From the NCBI GenBank assembly GCA_964599695.1, contig CAZRGP010000021.1, positions 1 to 42,222 of the forward strand: 42,222 nt of DNA. The letters are read 5' to 3'. Origin of the DNA: RUG11783 sp964599695 (GTDB lineage Bacteria > Bacillota > Clostridia > Oscillospirales > Ruminococcaceae). Positions 31,224-38,683 of the stretch are shown in pieces (the first letter of the stretch is position 1; each line of letters starts with the position of its first letter). The notes beneath the pieces are model-generated. The model did not search any database, was not told the DNA's origin, and worked only from the letters and a program-made list of their open reading frames with translations. A program made the translations under genes and the position numbers.

Positions 31224-32426
31224 TTACTGTTTCCTCCACATGCTGAACACGAGTTCTTCCACCTTTCTGCTGACAGGAGACGCCGCCCCGTCCAGGTCAC
31301 TGCGATTCGTCATGAACACCGCTTCCAGATCGTCCTCCGGAGATACGAAGAAGTGTGTGCCGAAAGCCCCGCTCCATCCGTATGTTCCCCGTGTGGCGAA
31401 GGAACCCGCCTTCTCGGGATCCGTCCGTATCTTTACACCTAATCCCCATTCCAGCCCCGGATCTTTTTCCAGATGCCGGTATGCGCCGGGTCTTCCCATC
31501 GCTTCCACCGTTTCCTGACTGAATAAGCGTCTGCCATTGAACACTCCCTTGTCCAGCAGCATCCTGGCGAGATGTTCATAATCATCTGCCGTGGAGTACA
31601 GTCCCCCGGCTCCTGCTTCAAAGCTTTCCGGGATCATTCTCATCACTCCGTACAGATCCTCATCCGTTCCCGTCACATTCACGAGCCCTTTTTTCCCTTT
31701 TCTGTAAACCTCAACAAGTCTGTCCCGCATACTTCCACTGAGAAAAAAAGACGTGTCCTTCATCTCCAACGGTGAACAGATCTCCCTTTGCATAAAGGAC
31801 TCAAGCGATTCCCCTGCGATCTCGCTCACCAGATATCCCAGCACATTGAAGCCCGCCAGCGGGGAATAGCTCGTGTCTGTTCCAGGCTGGAAATCCAGCA
31901 GATATCTGCTGTACATTTCCACATCCTCATCCAGGGAACTAAGACGCATTTTTTTATGTTTCTGCAGATTCAGAAGTCCGATCATCCCCTGCTCCAGACC
32001 TGAGGAATGGGAGAGAACATCCCGGACCGTGAACGGTCTGTCCTGAGGCTCTCCCTTCACCCTGTCCATGGAAAAGGTAAGAAGATACCACAGCATGCGG
32101 ATCGGTCTCTTCAGATCAAAAGCATACTGACCTGCCACCGCCACCTGCTGTCCCCGAAATGCCGGAAGATACTTCTCGACCGGATCGTCCAGATCCAGTT
32201 TTCCCTGTTCAGCAAGTTTCAGGACGCACAGTGCGGTGACCACCTTGCTCATGGACATCATACGGAAAACACTGCCGTATTCCACAGGTGTCCGGTCTTC
32301 CAGCCTGCTGAAACCCCATTTATTCCTGTAGACAACGCGGTTTCCCTGGCGAACAAGAAGAATCGCCTGTGCGAGTTCGCCATCCGTGATATATCTCTGC
32401 ATGACCTCACTGATTTCGTCTCTCAA
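31224..32426 (-). CDS. Serine hydrolase, class C beta-lactamase / esterase EstB family
   Basis: A 400-residue cytoplasmic protein of the beta-lactamase-related superfamily (Pfam Beta-lactamase). The Ser58-x-x-Lys61 active site is in 'MMSMSKVVTALCVLKL'. The Tyr motif appears as 'TSYSPLAGFNVLGYL', with Pro where class C enzymes have Asn. The third motif region is 'GAFGTHFFVSPEDD'. It likely acts as a carboxylesterase. The start is uncertain: TTG at 32426 has GGAGAGGAG seven bases ahead; ATG at 32402 has only TGAGG overlapping the previous stop. It overlaps or abuts both neighbours in the operon. Confidence 0.82.
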   Translation of the reverse strand: MRDEISEVMQRYITDGELAQAILLVRQGNRVVYRNKWGFSRLEDRTPVEYGSVFRMMSMSKVVTALCVLKLAEQGKLDLDDPVEKYLPAFRGQQVAVAGQYAFDLKRPIRMLWYLLTFSMDRVKGEPQDRPFTVRDVLSHSSGLEQGMIGLLNLQKHKKMRLSSLDEDVEMYSRYLLDFQPGTDTSYSPLAGFNVLGYLVSEIAGESLESFMQREICSPLEMKDTSFFLSGSMRDRLVEVYRKGKKGLVNVTGTDEDLYGVMRMIPESFEAGAGGLYSTADDYEHLARMLLDKGVFNGRRLFSQETVEAMGRPGAYRHLEKDPGLEWGLGVKIRTDPEKAGSFATRGTYGWSGAFGTHFFVSPEDDLEAVFMTNRSDLDGAASPVSRKVEELVFSMWRKQ

Positions 32427-33396
32427 CGCTCTTCTCCTCTCCAAGCAAAAAAACTGCCGCCTCTTCGATATAATCGCTTCCAGGAAGAACACTGCCCAGT
32501 CCGAAGCCATGTCCTCCCTTCGCATAACACAGAGTCTTGTTCCGGACATGACACCTTCTCAGACTTTCCTCCATGATCCGGACGTTGTTTTTCGGTATCG
32601 TATCGTCGTCTTCACAGTACACATAACAAGTCGGGGGGTAAGAAGATGTCACGTGATCTGCGACCTCGTAATATGCTTCTTTCCGGTCAGTGTCCAGCTG
32701 TCCGAAAAGTCCGGTCCTGAAGTAGTCTTTAAATGGGCCAGGCTCAAATGTTTTCGGAGAGATCAGAGGATATACCAGCAAAAGACCTCTCGGAACAGGA
32801 GAACTCAGTTCCTGCAGAACGTGCTCTTCTGAGAACACTGCAGCCAGATGGCCGCCCGCGGAAAACCCGGAGATACAATAATTGTCCTGATCCAGACCGA
32901 ACTGTCCCCGCCCTTCGCGAACCATCCTTATTGCAGAGGCGACATCCGCCAGGGCACCAGGCAGAAGACCATTCCGGAATGACCCTTCGTCCGCCACATG
33001 ATAGTTCAGGCAGAAGCAGTCAAAACCCATCTCATTGAGTCTCGCTGCCACAGGCAATGACTCGACCATCGTGCAGACGCTCCCATACGCACCTCCGGCA
33101 CACAGCAGGAACCAGGTGTCTCTGCTCCTGCGACGGGCAGGAAGATGGATCATATTGCTCTTATCGCTTATTGGATAATAGTATTCCTTCTCCGCGGCTC
33201 TTTCCAGATTCCGCAGTCCGTAGACCATATCGTCCGCGTTCCATGTGGGGTGCTCCTTCTGCAGATCTGCAAGAGTCCGTCTTCCTCTTTCCCCCCGGAA
33301 CTCCTTTTCCCATCCGTGGATGAGGGAACCCCGGATCGCCTGAAACGCTGGCATCCCATCCAGATCCGTCAATCTGCTGTTTACAGTTATTGCCAT
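32407..33396 (-). CDS. Alpha/beta hydrolase (acetylesterase/BD-FAE-like)
   Basis: A 329-residue cytoplasmic esterase. 'LLCAGGAYGS' (97-106) is the oxyanion-hole motif (HGG-like with Cys-Ala-Gly-Gly). The nucleophile Ser179 is in Gly-Phe-Ser-Ala-Gly-Gly, acid Asp264/265 in 'CEDDDTIP', and His296 in 'GGHGFGLG'. This pattern is typical of acetyl-xylan or feruloyl esterases of the BD-FAE group, so it probably removes acetyl or similar acyl groups from an imported glycoside. GGAG lies seven bases ahead of the ATG, which is inside the end of the rhamnosidase gene (10-base overlap). Confidence 0.83.
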   Translation of the reverse strand: MAITVNSRLTDLDGMPAFQAIRGSLIHGWEKEFRGERGRRTLADLQKEHPTWNADDMVYGLRNLERAAEKEYYYPISDKSNMIHLPARRRSRDTWFLLCAGGAYGSVCTMVESLPVAARLNEMGFDCFCLNYHVADEGSFRNGLLPGALADVASAIRMVREGRGQFGLDQDNYCISGFSAGGHLAAVFSEEHVLQELSSPVPRGLLLVYPLISPKTFEPGPFKDYFRTGLFGQLDTDRKEAYYEVADHVTSSYPPTCYVYCEDDDTIPKNNVRIMEESLRRCHVRNKTLCYAKGGHGFGLGSVLPGSDYIEEAAVFLLGEEKSVERRNQ

Positions 33397-35993
33397 TGGT
33401 ATTCTCCGCTGCCTTTCTTATAGCAATTTCCTTTCCACCAGATCGTTGCCCTTGTATTGCACGGGATGCTTACGCTCAGTTCTCCATCCCGGATCTCCAT
33501 CCTGATCCAGCCGTTCTCACTGAGGAAGGACCGGCGCAGATACCGGAAACCGTATCCGGTATCCGGCCGGATCTCAATATTCCGGTAACCTGCGTCTCCG
33601 GTGATGCCGCAGACCTCGTGGAAAAGGTAATCATCCACGACACCAAAGGCATAGTGATCATAGCTTGTCTCATGCGGGGTCCCGTCCGGTTCGATTGCGT
33701 TCCAGTTTTCCCAGATCGTCGTTCCCCCCATTTTTACTTCGTACAGCCAGGAAGGCATCTCCTCGCTCAGCAGGATCCTTTCCGCCAGATCATGACGTCC
33801 GATATCGTCAACAACATCAAGGATGAAAGGCGTCGCAAGAAAACCTGTTGCAAGACGCCCACCGTTTTCTTCGATCAGCCGGATGAGCGTCCTCTCATAC
33901 CTCTCTTTGAGTTTTCCGTCCGCAAGGCCGAATGCCAATGCCAGGATATATCTGCCCATGTAACCGTCATATTCTCCGGTCACGTCCAGCACCTCCTGTT
34001 GGATGGCCTTTTTCATTTTCCCCAGAACTGCCCTGTACTCCTCTGTCCCGCCCTCACCGAGCACTTCAGAGATCTCACAAAACAACTGAATGGTCCTGTA
34101 TCCGAACATCGGTGCGACATACCAGGAAGTCTCTTTCGTCACTTCGAATCCGGGAACGTTGTGCCCGTAGACGAGCCATTCCCCGAAATGAAATCCGGTA
34201 TTCCAGAGGTAGCGGTCCATCTCCGGATCCCGCACTCGCTCATTTCTCCTCGTCGCAGCGGTGCGGATGATATTGTCGACCCATCTTTTCATGGGCTCAT
34301 AGTACTCCCTGAGGGTTTCCGTATCCCCTGTGACCCTGTACATGGCGTATGGCAGCCACACGATCACGTCGGACCATCCGGCAACGCCTGCCATTCTGTC
34401 TTTCTGCGGTACCTCACTCTCCTTAGGGAGCATGTCTTCCAGGATCCCGGTGGGCTTGGAGTCGTCAAAATCCTTCATGGTCTTGGCGACCACGTATTCA
34501 TACAGTTTTGTATATGGAGAAACGATAGGAACTGCGCCGTTTTCATACTGATCGCTGCGAAGCCCGTTCAGCCAGCTTCTGTAAAACGGAACCATGCCCT
34601 CGTTCAGCATCGATGTCTTCCCGTATATCAGCACATCACCGGTCCATCCTGCTTTCTCCCTTTGGGGGCAGTCCGTCGGTATGGACAGCATGTTGTTCAT
34701 CTGAGAGTACCGGATATTCTTGTAAAGCCGCTCAAGTCTTTCATCTGAACAGCTGAACTCTCCGGCGTTTTCCTTCACGGTAGTATACAGTTTGGCAGTG
34801 ATATCATCCTCCCCGATCCGGTCGATTCCTGAGATACGAACATATCGGAAGCCGTGAAATGTGAAGAGGGGCTCATAAAGGGTCTCTTCTCCACTGCAAA
34901 TGACGATATCCCGCTGTCTGGTCTGAAGCGCAGCGAAATAGTTTTCCTCTCTGTCCAGGACCTCTGTGTGCTCCAGAATGACTTCCGTTCCGCGCTCTTC
35001 CCGAAGGCGGATCTCACATCTTCCGGCGATGACCTGACCGAAATCTGCGATCAGTTCCCCCTTCGCGGATCGGAAGATCCGAACCGGCCGGAAGACCTCC
35101 GCAGCCTTCACCGGTTCCATCTTCTGGGCGCAGATTCCTTCATATCCGGCATCAATACGCTCAACCGGTCTTTTTTCCGAGTACGGAGCTGTGAGATCGG
35201 CCTTCTCGCCCACAAACAGGTCCGAATAGAGGATATTCGTCTCCCGGCATGCCTCACTGCCGTCGGAAATGATCGTCTCCCTCTCACCATCCCGGTATTC
35301 CAGTTCCATCTGGTACAGGACAGCAGGTTTTTTCCAGTCGGCGCGCACCGGTGTCGTCTGCTGATTGAAATACCAGCCGTCACCGACGAGCATGACTAAT
35401 TCGTTCTCACCTTCCCTGAGAAGGCCACAGATATCATATGTCTGGTAATAGAGAACACTCCCGTAGGGTGTGAATTCCGGTGCAAACTCCCTGTCATCGA
35501 TCCTTTCCCCGTTCAGCATCGGGCGATAGACTCCCCGGCAGGTCGCATAAAGCCTAGCCCTGAGCAGTTCTTTTTTCACCGTGAACGTGCGGCTGAATTC
35601 CAGCACCGGATTGATGATCCCGTCTGACAGCATATGATGCTCGTTTCTCCCGAAAGGACACCCGATCCAAGACGCTTCCCAGTCCTCTCTGAACAGTCCG
35701 GTCTCAAAAGCGGAAGAGCAGCAGGCTGTGTTTCCATTCCTGTCCCATGCTGTCACGGTGTAGCCATATGTTTCTCCGGATAAAAGAGGTTTTCCTTCGT
35801 ATCGGATAAAAGTGTTTCTGTCCGAGTCCACCCTACCACTGTCCCAGAATACGTCTCCTTGGCTCTCCACCACGATCCTGTATCCGCCCAGCATGACGTC
35901 CTTCTCTCCGGAAAGAATGTGAAATGAGAATTCCGGAACAGTATCTATGACAGGGCGTTTCATATGATTGACACGCAAATGACTGACCTGCAT
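33387..35993 (-). CDS. Alpha-L-rhamnosidase, GH78
   Basis: An 868-residue inverting glycosidase. N-terminal Ig-like domain (1-100), then a carbohydrate-binding jelly roll (105-290, 'CRGVYRPMLNGERID'), a beta-sandwich (295-400), an alpha/alpha-six barrel (405-770) and a C-terminal beta domain. Catalytic-site motifs are 'PTDCPQREKAGWTGD' (Asp441, Glu446, Asp453) and Glu762 in 'GGTTIWENW', the predicted general base. No signal peptide, so it acts on imported substrate, removing terminal alpha-L-rhamnose. GAGGTG precedes the ATG, eight bases past the symporter stop. Confidence 0.92.
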   Translation of the reverse strand: MQVSHLRVNHMKRPVIDTVPEFSFHILSGEKDVMLGGYRIVVESQGDVFWDSGRVDSDRNTFIRYEGKPLLSGETYGYTVTAWDRNGNTACCSSAFETGLFREDWEASWIGCPFGRNEHHMLSDGIINPVLEFSRTFTVKKELLRARLYATCRGVYRPMLNGERIDDREFAPEFTPYGSVLYYQTYDICGLLREGENELVMLVGDGWYFNQQTTPVRADWKKPAVLYQMELEYRDGERETIISDGSEACRETNILYSDLFVGEKADLTAPYSEKRPVERIDAGYEGICAQKMEPVKAAEVFRPVRIFRSAKGELIADFGQVIAGRCEIRLREERGTEVILEHTEVLDREENYFAALQTRQRDIVICSGEETLYEPLFTFHGFRYVRISGIDRIGEDDITAKLYTTVKENAGEFSCSDERLERLYKNIRYSQMNNMLSIPTDCPQREKAGWTGDVLIYGKTSMLNEGMVPFYRSWLNGLRSDQYENGAVPIVSPYTKLYEYVVAKTMKDFDDSKPTGILEDMLPKESEVPQKDRMAGVAGWSDVIVWLPYAMYRVTGDTETLREYYEPMKRWVDNIIRTAATRRNERVRDPEMDRYLWNTGFHFGEWLVYGHNVPGFEVTKETSWYVAPMFGYRTIQLFCEISEVLGEGGTEEYRAVLGKMKKAIQQEVLDVTGEYDGYMGRYILALAFGLADGKLKERYERTLIRLIEENGGRLATGFLATPFILDVVDDIGRHDLAERILLSEEMPSWLYEVKMGGTTIWENWNAIEPDGTPHETSYDHYAFGVVDDYLFHEVCGITGDAGYRNIEIRPDTGYGFRYLRRSFLSENGWIRMEIRDGELSVSIPCNTRATIWWKGNCYKKGSGEYQWQ

Positions 35994-36001
35994 TCTTCAC
36001 C

Positions 36002-37483
36002 TCAATACTTCCGGGAGAGCTGCTCTTCGCATTCCTCCCTGCTGATCTCGCCCGCGTTGCAAGCCGCCATGAGTTTTACATCCTGATCTTTCAGCTTGTA
36101 GAAGAACATGACAACGATCGCCAGGATCGTCCCGATAGCCGGAATGAGCATGTAGACGTTCCAAAGCACGTCCAACGCGCTCTGGGGCTGAACGATATTC
36201 AGCGCTGCCAGTTCCTCAAAACTCTCCGCCTCCACCGGGATCCAGTCTGACAGGCCGAGAATGAAGAGACCCAGCGAAGAAGATATGCTTGTTGTAAGTT
36301 TGTTGATAAAAGCGTTCAGCGAAAAGAATATTCCGGAGCAGTCCTTACCGGTCTTGTATCGGGTATATTCGATGGTATCCGGCGTCAGGAACGACTTGGC
36401 GATCGTGGAGACATTTCCAGGGATCGCCTGAAGGACAAGCAGAACCGTGATCAGGGTAAAATTGTGGTAACCGGCAAAATAGATCAGGGAATAGATCAGA
36501 GCACCGGTAAGCCCACACACCAGATAGACCCTCTTTTTTCCGAACCGGTTGCAGAGCTTCGTCGTGTTCAGCTGAGCGATCGTCTGAGGAATAAATGCCA
36601 GCGCGATGGGGATGATCAGGATCAGGGAATCCCCATACAGATAATAGGAAGCGTATGTTCCAAGGGAACTTCCTGTCTGCAGGCATCCATAGATCAATGT
36701 GGACAGTATGATGAAAAACATATACTTATTCGTCTTCACGCAGTCGACCATGTCCCGGAATGTGTAATGCTCCGAACTGCCGTCTTCTACCGTGTTCTTC
36801 AGTTCCATGTTGTGCTCTTTTACGTTCAGCGCAAGAGGAAGCATCATGAAGAAGAAAATTACAGACGAAACGATCGCGACAAGCCTCATTGAGAATCCTA
36901 CGTGCTCACTCACCAGTGTCATCCATACGATTCCTGCAAGCACGACTGCAATCGCGGAAAAGATCCCTTTCGTCTGCAGAATGCTGTCGCGTTCCTCCAC
37001 GTTGTCTGTAAGGGAAACGATCATGGAGTTCATCGGGACCTCCACAAGCGTATAGCTCAGATCGTAAAGCAGATAGGTCACGATGAACCATGTGATCTTT
37101 ACTCCTTCCGATGCGGACTGAGGCATCAGAAAGAAGATGACCGTAAAGATCGGGAAAAGAAAGAAAGTCGCCCTGTACCACGGCAGATATTTCCCTTCTC
37201 CTGCAAGTTTTCCGAAAAACCTGCTTTTCCGGATGTCAAACTTATCGATCAGAAAGCCGAAGATCACGTCATCGCATGCATCGATGATCTTCACAAGCAG
37301 GATCGCTGCAGAGATCTTGATCAGATCGATCCCCTGAAACAGCAGGAAGAGCGTCATAAACGCCGTGACGATATAGCCTTCAAGCGTTCTGCCTATATCC
37401 CCAATATAGTAGTTAAGCCTCTCCTTACCGGTCGTACGCCATCCCTCATGGGTGACTTTTTTCCTTTCCTTCCTTCCCATCAT
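36002..37483 (-). CDS. GPH-family glycoside symporter (MFS), rhamnoside operon
   Basis: A 493-residue twelve-helix transporter. It shows the family layout 'LVKIIDACDDVIFGFLIDKF' (about 64-83) and 'DTIEYTRYKTGKDCSG' in the second half. The substrate is most likely a rhamnosylated glycoside, because it is the first gene of the operon with GH78 and three esterases. It differs from the symporter at 4330-5784 throughout, so the two are separate lineages and not a recent duplication. AAAGGA precedes the ATG. It is divergent from a TetR gene, with operator-like repeats in the 146-base gap. Confidence 0.9.
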   Translation of the reverse strand: MMGRKERKKVTHEGWRTTGKERLNYYIGDIGRTLEGYIVTAFMTLFLLFQGIDLIKISAAILLVKIIDACDDVIFGFLIDKFDIRKSRFFGKLAGEGKYLPWYRATFFLFPIFTVIFFLMPQSASEGVKITWFIVTYLLYDLSYTLVEVPMNSMIVSLTDNVEERDSILQTKGIFSAIAVVLAGIVWMTLVSEHVGFSMRLVAIVSSVIFFFMMLPLALNVKEHNMELKNTVEDGSSEHYTFRDMVDCVKTNKYMFFIILSTLIYGCLQTGSSLGTYASYYLYGDSLILIIPIALAFIPQTIAQLNTTKLCNRFGKKRVYLVCGLTGALIYSLIYFAGYHNFTLITVLLVLQAIPGNVSTIAKSFLTPDTIEYTRYKTGKDCSGIFFSLNAFINKLTTSISSSLGLFILGLSDWIPVEAESFEELAALNIVQPQSALDVLWNVYMLIPAIGTILAIVVMFFYKLKDQDVKLMAACNAGEISREECEEQLSRKY

Positions 37484-37515
37484 ATAATCCTTTCTTGACT
37501 GCAGTTTTTGATTGT

Positions 37516-37608
37516 GTTAACGTAACTGTAACATATGTAACAGTTTATCTGTTACGAATGTAACACTTTGTAAGACGATACGCAACAGATCGGACGCGTA
37601 CTGTAACA
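37516..37608. promoter_or_regulatory. TetR-type operators between rhamnoside operon and tetR
   Basis: TGTAACA occurs at 37527, 37536, 37559 and 37602 on the plus strand. The second copy forms an exact dyad GTAACAG-TTTAT-CTGTTAC (37537-37555). A GTTAACGTAAC variant begins at 37516. The clustering between the divergent genes suggests several binding sites for the TetR protein, controlling both directions. Confidence 0.65.
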
Positions 37609-37629
37609 AAGATGGGGGTATTGTATCTT

Positions 37630-38154
37630 ATGACCAGGACCAACAGCGCGCATCAACTGGTGATCGAGAGCCTTACGGAGGCTCTCCTTCAGTTGATGGA
37701 GAAGAAAAAGCTCAGTCAGATCACCATCTCCGAGCTATGCAAAAAAGCCGGTGTCTCTAGGATATCCTTTTACCGGAATTACTCGGATCTTTCTGATATC
37801 CTGACGGATTATCTCTCCGAAGATCTCAAACAGTGGTGGATCGACCGGGACGGAAAGGTGGACGTCAGCAAGGTACCGCAGTTATTCTGGGCTGAACTGT
37901 TCAGTCACCTGAAGAAAAACGAGCGGATCATTAAATTGATCTACAGTTCCAACGAATCCATTATCCTGAAGAATATTATCTTCAACTCCTGCGGTCCCGC
38001 TTTGGGAAAAAATGAGGAAGAAGCTTATGCCAGAGCAATGCTTGCGGGCACGATCTTCGGGTATACGGACGAATGGATACGAAGGGGAATGAATGAGTAT
38101 CCCGCTACCCTTTCCCTTACAAATCTGATATCGCTGCTTGGACAGGCACAGTGA
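37630..38154 (+). CDS. TetR/AcrR-family regulator
   Basis: A 174-residue repressor. Residues 8-55 are the TetR helix-turn-helix ('QITISELCKKAGVSRISFYR' then 'NYSDLSDILTDYL'), followed by an all-helical ligand and dimer domain ending in 'AGTIFGYTDEWIRRGMNEYP', as in DhaS-like TetR proteins. ATG at 37630 has a GGGGG stretch about ten bases ahead; ATG at 37612 gives six more residues. It is divergent from the GPH-GH78 operon and most likely represses it until a rhamnoside or its breakdown product is present. Confidence 0.87.
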   Translation: MTRTNSAHQLVIESLTEALLQLMEKKKLSQITISELCKKAGVSRISFYRNYSDLSDILTDYLSEDLKQWWIDRDGKVDVSKVPQLFWAELFSHLKKNERIIKLIYSSNESIILKNIIFNSCGPALGKNEEEAYARAMLAGTIFGYTDEWIRRGMNEYPATLSLTNLISLLGQAQ

Positions 38155-38344
38155 TCTGTAATCTGCAGTTTTTTAACACAGGTACGGAAACCCCATAGTT
38201 ACGTTCAGATGTGGCCGGAACTCTCCTGCAGATGGTTTTGGATGGTTATTCTGAGATCCTTCCGCGAAAACTCTCTCCTGCCGTCACCGATTGTGCTATA
38301 TTAATGATTGGATATGTATTATTTTGAAAAACGAGGTTTGTTCC

Positions 38345-38581
38345 ATGAACAGAAAAAAGAAAGCGATCAACAGCCTCAAAGGACTGCCGACATGGCTTCT
38401 GATCGATGCAGTGGCGATCGGAGCATCCTGGCTGTTTGACAAGTATCTGCTTCCAAACACCAGCTACTCTTCTCTCAGGGTAACTCCCTATGTTGCCATT
38501 GCTTTCGCGGTGATCACAGGTCTCGCGCTGATCGCAGCCCTTTTCCGCGTACTCTCCTGGCTGATCCAGGGCGAAAAATAG
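38345..38581 (+). CDS. Small two-TM membrane protein, paralogue of the one at 28347
   Basis: A 78-residue protein with the same design as the protein at 28347-28595: Lys-rich head 'NRKKKAINSL', helix 'PTWLLIDAVAIGASWLF', loop with 'LLPN', and a second helix reaching the C-terminus. GAGG precedes the ATG. It sits alone between the tetR gene and the uvrA-like gene and is followed by a strong terminator. The repeated occurrence indicates a small gene family in this genome. Function unknown. Confidence 0.65.
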   Translation: MNRKKKAINSLKGLPTWLLIDAVAIGASWLFDKYLLPNTSYSSLRVTPYVAIAFAVITGLALIAALFRVLSWLIQGEK

Positions 38582-38600
38582 TTAAAAACCCATCAAACGA

Positions 38601-38637
38601 AACATGCTGCTGCCGAACGGCAACAGCATGTTTTTGT
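38601..38637. terminator. Intrinsic terminator (small membrane gene / uvrA)
   Basis: AACATGCTGCTGCC pairs with GGCAACAGCATGTT around GAAC with one mismatch; TTTTTGTTATTTT follows on the plus strand. The convergent uvrA-like gene ends 46 bases away. Confidence 0.8.
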
Positions 38638-38683
38638 TATTTTACTTTTTTGCGTCCCGCATACGTACTCTGCGGATCCCGCA

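Noticed and set aside
29833..31518. Long plus-strand frame across the tannase-like and serine hydrolase genes
   Set aside because: It spans two well-supported minus-strand genes and has no domain of its own and no ribosome site.
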